Source of the DNA: Oscheius tipulae
Taxonomy: Eukaryota > Nematoda > Chromadorea > Rhabditida > Rhabditidae
Reading direction: 5' to 3'
NCBI GenBank assembly: GCA_037178975.1
Contig: JASJZH010000004.1
Coordinates: forward strand, 2,914,001 to 2,978,000
DNA length: 64,000 bases
Position 1 is the stretch's first letter; every line of letters begins with the position of its first letter. Made by a program: the position numbers and the translations under genes. Positions 22,586 to 33,549 of the stretch are shown here, piece after piece. The notes below the pieces were generated by a model. The model saw only the letters and a program-made list of their open reading frames with translations, was not told the origin of the DNA and did not search any database.

Positions 22586-24785
22586 CTAAAAACTTTCAAG
22601 CGGAGAAGAGTTGGGACATTGTCCATTCAGCCTGGCATATGCCATCTCGCTAATGCCAACGTAGTGAACGAAGGCGGCGAAGACGACGCAGACGTGGAAC
22701 AGCTGGTGACTTGAAAACTGAAGAGTTTGATTATTTGATTAAACAAAGAATGCTAACCCAAATGTCACATTTTCCGGGGAAGAAACGTTCGGGAGTTCTT
22801 GTGGCGTAGAGAAGAGCCCCGAGAAGATACAGGAAAGCCATCAGAAGGAGCCAGTGGAAAGCATTGTCCTCGAAAAGTGACCTGATTCCGTCGGTTATGA
22901 TATAATGGACTGTAGGGAGGATTCCAGAGCAGCCCATTCCAACGAAGACACCTGAGCGAAGCTTGAACTACTGGATAAAAGTTTCACGTGCCTGCACGAA
23001 TAGGACGATACCGAGACTCGGAAAACTTGTCCCAGAGCGAGACAACAATAGCACCGGCTCCAAGGACACAGACCATTGCGATATAGGTGACTTTAGGCTC
23101 TCGTCGACAATAGAATCCATAATAAATCCAAGGTATAAACGAGCCAATGATCAGCAGTGAGATCCCCATATAATCAAGTCTAAAGATGACGAGTTTTGGA
23201 GAAAAAAGAGGCAACTTACTTGCAGAACAACCGTACAATGCTCACGGAATGACAAGAAAGTGTGTGGAAAACGAAGGAGAGTCCAAGGCATAGGACAGCT
23301 CCGGCGAAGAAAAAAGAGAATACTACCTAAATTGATTTTAAACATTTTAAACGAATGAGATTTACCTTCTCTTGAAATTGAATATGATTGTCTGGCCGAG
23401 AAAGGAACCATACTCCGAGAATTGCAAAGGCAGCACATCCTGAACAGAAATTATCGTGTCTTTTCAACTTCTCGTGCAAGTTCTAGCAACTTTTGCTTCC
23501 GCGATCAAACAACAAATGCACGTCTGGGCGACTCACGTGGTCTATCTCCCCACGTGCGAGACGACACGAGGGCAGACGGATGATAGTGTAATCGGTTCGA
23601 AGAACTCAAACATTTAAGGCTATTGTTGACAGTATAGTATGTGACATTTCCACCTAATGGAATTTCACCGAACCTACTTGATAACTAGCTGTTATCATCT
23701 TGTGGTCAAGTTTGGGCAGGCATTATGGAAAGCAGGTACGCGCTGGAAGCATGCGTGAGTTACGAGGTCTCCATGTTTCGTGCATTTCAAGCTATAAATC
23801 GAGGTTACGGCCCAGTTTTTGCAAGTCCAGAAACTCTATCTGAACGGACCCATCGAAAAAAATTATTTTCGCTTTGCGACCCTGACCAACAGATAGAAGA
23901 CCTGAAATTCGACTGTTATCTCGATGTATAGCCTTTTTTGCTTAAAAAATGAGGTCGCTGGAGACGTCGCAAATTAACATATTACATATGGTCCAACGCA
24001 TACCTGATGGAAAGAAAGAACATACCTAGAAGATGCGACCAGATATTAATTGTCTCACTGTGCAAGCATAGAATACTTTTAAAACATTCGGCAACAGATG
24101 GCAGAGGAGGACGATGGCCGTGCCTAAAAGCTGAAGGTAATGAGTAAACGACGAACAAGTACCGTAAAAATTCGTTATCTTGGAGCCATTCAGGAAGATG
24201 TTCGTATTTCAGAACTTTCCATCTAGCGTGATAGGTTTTCGTGACGAGTCCGGTCTCGTCGGAAACGCTCTCCTGGACATCGACGAGAAGTTCGTCCTCC
24301 TCTCCCTTTTTCAGCTCACTGACGTCCATCTCGACCTGTCTCCATTGTCCTCCTTTCTTCCTTCTGTATCTCAGGGTAGAATGGCGGGGACGTTCATCAT
24401 CGCTACCTGAAGTTTATTTTATAATGCGTAAAATGATAGAATAAACCTGGTCGGTGCATAGATCCTAGTCTAGAACGATAGCCAATAAGTTCACTGTCAC
24501 TGAGAGACCCTAAACATAAATCTGTTACACAACATATCTTTTTAAACTGACCGAAGTCTTCATCATCAGAATTCGGCTGCGATACGACGGTTGTCTTTCG
24601 TGAAACTACAACTTCCATCTCTTCACCAGTTTTCCTAGCGGCAGGATTTTTGACCTAAAACGATTCTCTGCTTAGTTCAAAGGTTAAGATACCTGGACTG
24701 TTGTACTGTCCTCGAGAAGCCCAGAAAACTCATGGTTCTTGTCGTTTAGAAGCTGCGAGAGCGCTTCGCTAATATCCTGATTCAT
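22586..24785 (-). CDS. Adiponectin receptor (AdipoR / PAQR), seven-helix protein
   Basis: The long N-terminus (MNQDISEALSQLL..., NSDDEDFG) is followed by the PAQR core: LPEWLQDNEFLRHGHRPPLP, CFKSILCLHSETINIWSHLL, FHTLSCHS, LDYMGISLLIIGSFIPW, RPIRAG, ERFFPGKCDIW and SHQLFHV. The zinc-binding histidines (FHTLSCHS; HQLFH) and the aspartate after the third helix are present. The family are membrane ceramidase-like receptors that control lipid metabolism. Between the RPIRAG and GVFVGMG segments the intron (22952-22991, 40 nt) starts with GC; retaining it would hit a stop at once. The intron at 23441-24031 is 591 nt, far above the local norm. Confidence 0.92.
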
Positions 24786-25558
24786 TTTTGCCACCGTTTC
24801 GCTCTCTCGGCCTGGAAAATTAGGAAATGTGGCTCGTTGAAGAGAGAAGACGTTTGTTTGCACAAAGGCTAAGAAATGCCCAATTTAGCCAAATAGGACA
24901 GCGGTGAACAAATTCTGAGCAGAAAGAAGGGAAAAAGAGGCACAAAGAGGTCATGGGACTAGGGGATGAATCTCGGTCATTCGATCAGCTGTTCAAACAA
25001 AAAATGGACTGGAAATGTAAGGCTGTAAGCTCGACTAAAATGTATGAAAGAGGATTTCTGTTTAGAATGAAAAAAAAGACGAAAGGATGGATCTTTGGGT
25101 AAATTATGTAGTTGAGCCAGCCATCGGGGGCAGACGATTCACAGATAAAAGTGGGAGGAGCCGACGACACGCAGAGGCATTTGGGCCATTTCTGTGTTCT
25201 ATTTATTATGTCGAGCAGTACATTTTTGTGGCAAACGAAAGAATGTGAGGAGCATGGAGAAAAGAGAGAAGAGGCACTGAAATGAATGAAGTAAATTTCA
25301 AAAACTGGAAAGCGCGCGATGACTAATTTCTTGGGGGAAATGCTGGCCTGGACATTTCTCTTCGCACAATAGACATTTTCTGCCGTTATCGATGAATTTC
25401 ATGTAAACAGAACTTTTGAAACTAGCCCAAATGTTTTCGCAATAGTGCGCCAGTCTTGCATGGAAAACAACGCTGAGTTTATCGTGTCGTGCAGCATATG
25501 CGACTAAAATCCTCTTTCTTTGTTCTGGATTTGTCTCTACTGATAATCGTTTCAGGAG

Positions 25559-27627
25559 ATGACGGGCGAGCTCGAAAATAACGATTCGCAGCAAAATATC
25601 CAAATGGAAGTCAAGGAAAGCTTGGATCAACTCATCGATGAAGTTTCTGAAGGCGTGGTAAAGTATTGGTATTATGTACTTCTCATTCAGGCTTTCAGAC
25701 TACCCAAATGGCAAGTCTGGCAATTTCGAGCGATATTCAGCCGGACCAAATTGAAGAAGAACAGAGCCCGGATAAACGTCGTGCCGAAACACGGCCCAAT
25801 AACAACGAAGCAAGTGCTCCAGAATCTACAACTGCGGACGATGCTCCCGACGACGTATTTCATGTAAGGAATTCTTATCACTTTTCTAAGCAACTGTTTA
25901 GACCCGAGCCATACAATTTCGAGATGCCACACGCAGAATGTATGTTCTTTACTCAAAACCTTTACCATTCATTTTCCAGTGTAATGCAGTCCCAGAATGG
26001 TCCGTGTCCACTAATCGCAGCTGTGAATGCGCTGTCTTTACTAGATCAGTCACTCTTTCTGCTACTAATGACAAAGGTTTAGGCCGTCTTACTATTCCAG
26101 CCACGAGCTCTGTGGCAAAACGCGATGGATGCGTAGCTCGCACCGAATTGACCGATTTGATAGGAAGCCTGATTATTGTTCCAAGGAATATTTCCGCGGT
26201 ATATAATAGTTTGGTAGTAGTTAAACAGGCGCCCCGGTTCGATTTTACGCGAAATTGCGTACGACGTACGCAAAACTACGGCTTGGCGCGGATTATTTTT
26301 TTTCGTTTTTCGTCGTTTTACCCATTTCTCGACTTTTTTTTTTTACAATTTCTGTCTGTTTATAGTGTTGTTCGACTTCTTTCAACGTACCGCACCGAAG
26401 TTTTATTAGAAATTTCCCTTTTTTTAGGCAATATTTTCCTCAAATGATAGTTTTTTGTTGATTCCAAGGTGCGGTACGTTGAAAGAAGTCGAACAACACT
26501 ATAAACAGACAGAAAATGTGAAAAAAAAGTCGAGAAAAAGGGTAAAACGACCAAAAACGAAAAAAAAAAATTAATTCGAGCCAAGCCGTAGTTTTGCGTA
26601 CGTCGTACGCAATTTCGCGTAAAATCGAACCGGGGCGCCTGTTTAACTACTACCAATAGTTTATATCCAACGTGTTGTTTTCAGGAATTGCTCCTCAATT
26701 ACGAGAAAAAAGTAGCGGATGTTCTCGAGATTCTGCCTGGTCTGGGATTCGGTCTGGAAGTAAACGTAAAGTACGTTTCTTTCTCTTATTTTAAGCAAAA
26801 AGCTCTTTAGATTCGATGACATTACCGCATTCGAGTACACAAAACAAATCGACCTATTTGACCTCCTCGGATTGCGTCTTTACCACTCGTGGAAAGTAGA
26901 AGGAGAATACGGTTTGTCTCTGATTCATTTCAGTTACATTTTCTGGTTTAGTCGATGCAGTCGGAGACCAAACTTACAGTCAAGTCGCGGAAAAGGCTGT
27001 TACAAACTGTGTCCTCAGTGACTTTCTGCTCTCTACCCAATCCCAGATGACCTATTCCGGGCTGTTCGCTTTACAGGAATCTGTTCCCGAGAATGCTATT
27101 TCTATTCTTTTCCGCAACAACCACTTCCACACCATACTTCGTCAAAACAACAAGCTGTATCTGCTGGCCACGGATGAGGGCTTCCTGGGACAGCCGGCCA
27201 TTTGGGAAGTTCTGGAGAACATAGAAGGTTTGAGCAGTTTTGTCTAGAAAAGATGAGGAACTTTAGGCGATTCTGACTGGGTCGACATGAACTTCAGACC
27301 ATTGAAGACGAGCACAGAACCTGTTTCCCAGTCTTCCGCACAACCTACTCCGTCCGGATCGACCTCAGAATCTATTCTTTCTTCCACTTCAGAGTCAGTT
27401 GCTTCACGCCTCATTCACAATCTATTTTCAGCTTCGAACTCGCCAAGCAACTTCAGCAAGAAGAAGAGCAGCGACAGAGAAACGAGGAATACAATCGGAG
27501 AATAGCTGCCCCTGCCAGTTCGCAGACCAACTCTCCGAAAACCCAGACCCGTAGAAGAGAAAAGGATTCGACTGTGAGTATCTTCATGTTTTCTAGATTA
27601 TTGATTTTTCAGTGCCAAATCATGTAG
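25559..27627 (+). CDS. MINDY-1/2 type K48-ubiquitin deubiquitinase
   Basis: Start at 25559 after a TTTCAG acceptor. Recognisable parts: the catalytic cysteine loop SQNGPCPLIAAVNALSLL, ILPGLGFGLEVNVKF, DLFDLLGLRLYHSW, and the catalytic histidine block ISILFRNNHFHTIL followed by YLLATDEGFL. MINDY enzymes trim K48-linked polyubiquitin. The C-terminus has a helix with LAKQLQQEEEQR and ends Cys-Gln-Ile-Met, a CaaX box that could be prenylated. The intron at 26199-26684 holds a 444-bp MITE. The exon join near 26,050-26,110 is ambiguous: staying in frame needs a 59-nt intron with a weak acceptor. Confidence 0.88.
26212..26655. mobile_element. Fold-back MITE with 6-bp target duplication
   Basis: A 444-bp palindrome whose arms (about 26212-26397 and 26468-26655) are near-perfect inverted copies around a loop of about 70 bp. 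Ends are TGGTAGTAGTTAAACAGGCG and its complement. It is flanked by the direct repeat ATAGTT at 26206-26211 and 26656-26661; the flanks could also be read as TAGT with ends one base longer. It lies in a MINDY intron; removing the element and one repeat leaves a 36-nt intron. It has no coding capacity, so a transposase elsewhere would be needed. Confidence 0.9.
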
Positions 27628-27823
27628 CTGCGTCATGTACAAATTCGCCTTCAGACATTTTCTGTGAATAGCGGGATTGTGATAGCTAGTGCGTGTCGTT
27701 TTATTACCGGTACCTTATACTCTATGAATTTACTGTTTTGTCATCCTGTTCTCTCTACACCTGGAATTCCACTTCTTACTTATGTATCCTCTGCTTGGCC
27801 AGTCCAACAAAAAACATTGCAGG

Positions 27824-29114
27824 ATGTCATCATCCTCGTCTGGAAGCCAACTCTGTAGATATTTCGCCAGTGGCTGCTGTCGACAGGGTGATCGATGTAC
27901 CTTCTCTCACGATCGTTCCAGTCGGCCGGACAGTGTCTGTCGTTTCTACACGAAGGGACAGTAGGCTCATTTTCAGCTCTGTTCTATTTCAATATTTCAG
28001 TTGTGGATATGGAACAGCCTGTCGATACGACCATGTTCGTCCGAAAAAGTCAGAGACGGAACAGAAGAAGGCACCGTCCATTCCGAAACCCGTCAAGTTG
28101 GTACCTCCCGGACTGAATGCTGACGCTCCAGAATTCGTTCCGAGCTGGAAGAGAGCGCCCGAAGGTGCAAGTTATTCTCAAGCTGCTGGATCAATTCCTA
28201 CTGAAGTTGCTCCGGAAAAGGATATCCCTCTTTGTCCCTACTTCGACATGGGAGAGTGCAACAAACAAGACTGTAAATTCATCCATGGCCAGACGTGTGA
28301 GCTCTGTAACAGGAACTGTCTTCATCCGTTCGATGAAGAGCAGCAGCGACAACATTTCAATGTATGTTTTGTATTCAACTTAGCTATTCAGCCTTTAGGA
28401 ATGTTCTGCATCTCACGAGTTGGCGATGGAACAAGCTTTCGCGGAAGCACGCAGTGCTGGCAAATGCTGTGGTATTTGTATGGAAAACATTCGCGATAAG
28501 AGTCTGCGATTCGGAATTCTCAACAACTGCCGTCACTGTTTTTGCCTGGAATGTATTCGATCCTGGAGGAAGAATCAAGGCTTCGAAACCAAAGTTGTGA
28601 GGTTTGGACCTTTTTTGTCCTGACCACTATTCCCAATCTAGGTCATGTCCAGAATGCCGTCAGCACAGCGATTTCGTAATCCCGTCGACAATTTGGGTGG
28701 AAGAAGACGAGGAAAAGAACGTATTGCTCGAGTTGTACAAAGAAAATACCGGGCAAAAACAGTGTAAATACTACAAAGTGAATCTTTTCTTCTTTTTTTC
28801 TATAAAAGAGTTTGCAGGATCGCGCAGCCGGCACTGGCTGTCCGTTTGGTAACAAATGCTTCTACAAACATCAGTTGCCTGATGGTTTGTCTTGTCAGCA
28901 GATTTTACATGAGGCTATTTACAGGTACCGTAGATCCCGGAGAGAGTCCCCATGTCAGAAGGCGTCCCCTTCTGTCCGAATTCATCTTCAGGCTAGATTG
29001 GCTCTTTCTCCAAAACAGGACAATTTCAGAATGGATTCTGATGATGAGGATGGCGACGACTCGTACTATGAACAAATTGTTCGTCTTCTGAGCGCCCATC
29101 TCCGACTCGACTAA
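27824..29114 (+). CDS. Makorin RING E3 ubiquitin ligase
   Basis: Order of domains fits makorin: two CCCH fingers at the N-terminus ([19 protein letters not shown] and a second with [11 protein letters not shown]), a third CCCH finger ([18 protein letters not shown]), the makorin Cys/His motif ([11 protein letters not shown]), a C3HC4 RING (CGICMEN...[13 protein letters not shown]...CPECR), then a last CCCH finger ([12 protein letters not shown]). Makorins bind RNA and ubiquitinate partners. The acidic tail ([10 protein letters not shown]) needs a GC-AG intron at 28992-29029; retaining it gives a different tail with less family resemblance. Start follows a TTGCAG acceptor. It lies 196 nt after MINDY on the same strand. 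Confidence 0.9.
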
Positions 29115-29313
29115 CTTCCCCTATATCTGTTATCCCGTGTTCCTTTCACTGTAGATCTATTTGTTACGTGTACTCATTTCTTGGTTATTCAATTATTTTA
29201 CTCTTTAGTCCTCCTATAACAAATATTTCTGTTAATTTCATCCTAACTTTTCAGTGGTTGTTCCTCGGTTACTTGATAACTTCAGGTGAGAGTACAAGAA
29301 CTCGTTCAGATTT

Positions 29314-30701
29314 ATGTATGAAAAAGTCCTGAACGAGAAGGCAGTAGCGGGAGATATTGTTGACCGACTGAGGGACATCACCAATGCGCCTCTTTCCTCG
29401 TGTATCGAGGCGGCAAGGTCTATTTTGGACAGTTTATCCGACTACGTTCAGTAATTCATCTGTTTTTAATAATACTTGACTGTTTAGTGAGGAACCGTTC
29501 ACCAGAATAGCCTCCGCTATACACAGTTTCGAGATAGATGTGGACAACTGCCGGGATTCGAAGATGTTCGACATGCTTATAACGCGTCTGGAAGTCATTT
29601 TCCATGAAAAAGAAGAGCTGAGCTATTCGGTCAGCCAAGATGACGAGCAGCTTATCGAATACTTGAGTCTTCTGACTGATACTGTCGTAGGATTCTTCGT
29701 TTTCCCCAGAAATCCAAATTCAGAGTAAAACCGATCCTAAAATAGCCTGCAATGCCGTCTCTCGCCACGATTTTAGCTGGCTCAACTCGCTCATAAACAT
29801 CTTCCAGATGGTAACTTGAGTCCTTTCTCGTTTGAAAGGAAGGTTTAGGATCAAAACGACAGAGTTCACGAAGCCGTTGTTCAATGCATAGATGTCTTGA
29901 CGGCAACCTGTCCACAGCTGGCTCCCTATTTCGTCGAATCGAAGCTCCTCGTTGTCATAGCCCACAAGGTTAGTCCTTTTGTTGTATGATCGGAAAATTC
30001 TTTTTTGTAGGTGCCCGTATCGAGCAAACTTCTCTCAACGATCGACAAGCTATCTCTAGCGTTATTAGCTCGACTCTTTTCCACATCTGCCCTGCCGCCC
30101 TTATCTCATTTTGGTTAGTATTCATTTCATTGAAATACATAAATTGGCAGATACGATAGATACCTCGTTTGTGGAACGAATACTTGGTCATTTTGTGGAA
30201 CACCAAGACCTGATTCTGCAGTGTCTGATTGCTATCAATTACTCCGTGCCCCACGTCGACGAAAATCCCGTGATGACAGCACTATCCTCGAGCAGAATTC
30301 CTCTTTTCGGCGAAATATTCACGAGCAACCTGAACAAGAACTTCTCAGGTTTATCAAGTTTTCGCATTTATCTCCATTCAAATTATCAGAACAAGGACTC
30401 AGGCTCCTATTGGACATTCTAAAATGTGACCGGTTGATAGACGATCTCTTTTACAGTAATGATCTCGCAGTTCTAAAGCAAGTTCTCAGTAGAGAGCTTG
30501 TCAACGACGAGAGTGAAAAGGTACGCGGATTTTGATCTGCACAACAATGTCTGACTTCAGATTCGTTCACTCTGCCTCGACGCCATTGAGAGCTGTGCTT
30601 TGAATGGTATTCGATGCCAGGATATTCGCCATGCCGTCGAGCAAAGCTCAGTTGAAGAAGCAAAGAAGCTCCGAGTCTTAAAAGTTCTTGATTCTCATTA
30701 G
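29314..30701 (+). CDS. SPIN90 / Ldb17-family protein (NCKIPSD-like)
   Basis: About nine exons of alpha-helical, ARM-like sequence. The best markers are near the C-terminus: NPVMTAL, LFYSNDLAVLKQVLSREL and IRSLCLDAIESC, which align with the LFYDTDLxV segment of NCKIPSD/SPIN90. That family activates Arp2/3 to make linear actin filaments and acts in endocytosis. No SH3 domain is visible, as in fungal Ldb17/Dip1. The start at 29314 is the first ATG after a TTCAG acceptor, with a stop just upstream in frame. It ends DSH and stops at 30699; an AATAAA follows near 30772. Confidence 0.68.
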
Positions 30702-31023
30702 GATCCCCTTAATATTGCCCATACTTGTACTTTCGTAGGTTGTGATTGTGCCATGACTAGAGTTACATAGATAATAAAGAGTTAGTGCTTTTGCGGCCAT
30801 GTTTTGGCGTTTTCCGGTGGAGATGTTTTCAAAGCAAAGAGTTTGGAGCCAAAACTGGTATAAAATTGCGTACCGTTTCGAAAAGACATTTTTGTTCCGA
30901 CGACAACGGAGATTCTTGCCTTTTCATCTCTTTTCGCACGCTCTTTTCCATGTTCTGTTTTCTCACCAGTTTTTCTTGTAAAATAATGTTTCTCGCGCTC
31001 ACTGATACATTTTTTAGAGGACC

Positions 31024-31854
31024 ATGGCTGGAGTTGAGATGTCGCTTGATGATATCATTGCCTTGTCGAAGAAGAACAAAGCCGGAGGTATTTTCTTCTG
31101 CAAAAAACATACATTTTACCTTTTCCCAGGCGGTCGTTCATCTTTTCCTGATAACAAGCGAGGAAATAAAAGATCTTTTGCCTACAAGGATCTCGATGCT
31201 CCAGAAGATAACGGAAGAAGGCATCCTAAGGCTACCTTCACGGGAGGTTTGCTCGATTGAAATAGTGTTAATTACAGTTTTACTTAAGGCAACGGGAATA
31301 TTATCGTAAGAATTAACCTGTCAAATCTCGCGCCCACCGTGACTTCAGCCGACTTGGAAGAGCTCTTCGAGGAGTACAACATCGAAGCGGCTACCGTGCA
31401 CTACAATGAGCACGGTTGTTCTTTCTTTGTTCGCCGTTTGATGAAAGAGTTCAGGTCAATCTCTAGGAACCGGTGATGTTTTCCTTCGCCGACGAGATGC
31501 TGTTAGGGCTATTCAAACCTTTAATGGTAGGCTTTTCATTAGATTGTTAGCATCTTATTCAACTTTTCAGGTGTTGCACTGGACAACGAGATATTGCACA
31601 TGACCCTCGTCGATGGAAGTCAGAACCTCGGCGCTCGCGTCTCTTTCACCCCTCGTCCCAGAGGTGGATTCGTCCAGAAAAGAGGAAGCAGAAACGGTAC
31701 TTCTGTACCAGCTTATCTCATAAATGAAACCTCAGATCGCTCTCAGAATACTGACCGCAGTGGTCGTCGAGGCGGAGCCGGAAAGGCGAAGCCGAAAACT
31801 GCTGAGGAACTCGACGCTGAATTGGACGCCTACATGAAGAAGTCCGCCATCTAA
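31024..31854 (+). CDS. ALYREF (REF/Aly) mRNA export adaptor
   Basis: Starts MAGVEMSLDDIIALSKKNKA, with the UAP56-binding motif typical of the family (SLDDIIxLxK). Then a short basic linker, an RRM with IIVRINLSNLAPTVTSADLEELF and GVALDNEILHMTLV, an Arg/Gly-rich segment (RPRGGFVQKRGSR), and a C-terminal copy of the UAP56-binding motif (TAEELDAELDAYM). It couples splicing to export through the TREX complex. Complete; five small introns. Start lies six bases after a TTTTTTAG acceptor. Confidence 0.92.
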
Positions 31855-33549
31855 ACATCTCCGCAATCTTTTATTTATAGTCACGTTTCTTCTACTGCAT
31901 CTGATTTTATACCCAACTGTGTATTTTCGGGTTATCATTATCCCATTCTCTGTAATAGAACTTCATTATTTCCATAAATTCGTTCAGCTCTCCAGCCCAC
32001 TACTATTGTGCTTTTCATCTTGAAACCAATGACTTTGATATTCGTCAGACGAGCTCAACTGGAATATGCCACTTAGGTTTAGGGCACGATCAATATATAG
32101 GTGTGTTATATAATCAGATGCCTCATTCGTTTGGCTCTGCACCTCTACCCATCAGTCGCGTGTATCAGCTGATGAATTACTCAGTCATCGGGGTCTTCTC
32201 ACAACTTTTTGCATAGAGTAAATATGAATGCCGGCACTTCATAATCGCGCAATTATCGGGCAGTTTTCGTGCGCAGGCACCAGATGACATCCGGACAAAA
32301 CGGCCACTATTATCCAAAGTTTGACGGGAAAATACATTCTTTTCTCCAAAGGTATTCCAAGATGTTCTTTTGCTGTCCAATCAACGAGAGTCAAGGCCAG
32401 TCGCAGAGGATTAGTTCCGAGGTCTTTTCTGTTCTCTTCTCCTCCTGTAAGCAGGCAGTACAGTTTAAGCGTGTGGACTGGCATTAGTTTTTTTTCGTTG
32501 GGAATGATACTTTGAGAACGGTGATCTTTCGGCTCCAAACAGAAACCATCTATCTCTTCGGGGAAGTCATCCTCTTGCGTCTCCCCATACACTTGCTGTT
32601 GTTAGCGTATCAAAAGCTCCTTCCATTTCTCAAAAAGCAAACAGAAATAGATAGAAATTGTTGGCCAGACTCCGCCTCCACTGACACGCCTCCCTCAGGG
32701 TAGCTGATTCAGCGGTGCGCGCCTCTCTCTCTCTGTTCTTATCTTGATACAAGACAACATCTCCTGACCTCTTTGCTGACAGTCGTTTACCGCAAAAATT
32801 GCCAATTTACTCTGGCCTCTAGGTGGTCCACCAGACTGGCATGCGTGTATGTTACCAACCAATCAATCCGAATCTTTTCTGGAACAAATAGAATCTTATC
32901 TCTGCTGTTCCATGTCCGAACACTTTTCGAAAGGGCGTACACAGTATCGTAATAAACTGACCCTCAGTCTATCCGGAACTGTAAACAGTCCTTCTGACTA
33001 GAGTTTTGCTTCGTAAACAGATCGCAGACTCCGTTTCATATCTCGCAACCGACTTTCCCCCAAAGTAGCACTCCCGTTTCTCAATACTTCTTAGCCGGCG
33101 AATCGATCTCGCTACCATAATCCCATCGTCAATGGCAGGTCGACAAACAGCCGCGCGTGAGACTTTTAGAGGAAGAGGGAAAAGGTGTTGTTGGGATGAG
33201 GAAAGGGAACTTTTACACATTGGTCACAGGCGGTCACTGCGGGAAGCCAAGGGCCGTGGGACCAGCGGCATCCCCTTACCTCAGCCTCTCGAAGGGCTTC
33301 CCGCTCTTCAGGTTTCTCCGATCAATTCCCCTCCACTATACATCTATTACTCACAGATCCTTTCATCGAGTTTTCTTACCGTATACATTTGGCAACCGAA
33401 TGAGTCACGCCTCTTGATCAAACTTATAAACACTACACGCCTTTTTGCCTCGTCTGACGAAATGACTGATCCGCTTCTTCGGTGCCCATTCACACCATCT
33501 CTTCTCTTTGTGTTCCGTTCTTTAGTCATTCGTCTATTCTTTAGATCTC
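31855..33549. other. Intergenic region, one possible small frame
   Basis: No family-recognisable gene. The only frame with protein-like content is the minus-strand 32239-32592 entry. The rest is low-complexity and T-rich. Promoter sequence for the gene at 33550 is expected near the right end. Confidence 0.5.
32239..32592 (-). CDS. Possible small protein, unverified
   Basis: A 117-residue frame opening MYGETQEDDFPEEIDGF, with DLGTNPLRLALTLVDW in the middle and a hydrophobic stretch (VKLWIIVAVLSGCHLV) near the end. Amino-acid balance looks protein-like, but no family is recognised and possible splice sites inside it would change the model. It could be a short secreted or membrane protein, or chance. 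Confidence 0.25.
   Translation of the reverse strand: MYGETQEDDFPEEIDGFCLEPKDHRSQSIIPNEKKLMPVHTLKLYCLLTGGEENRKDLGTNPLRLALTLVDWTAKEHLGIPLEKRMYFPVKLWIIVAVLSGCHLVPAHENCPIIARL

Noticed and set aside
23725-23931. Plus-strand 68-residue frame inside the AdipoR intron
   Set aside because: No start context, family or splice support; chance frame.
25298-25630. Minus-strand frame of 110 residues with CLLCEEKC upstream of MINDY
   Set aside because: No family match; an internal acceptor makes another frame equally good, and it overlaps the MINDY start. Not enough to call a gene.
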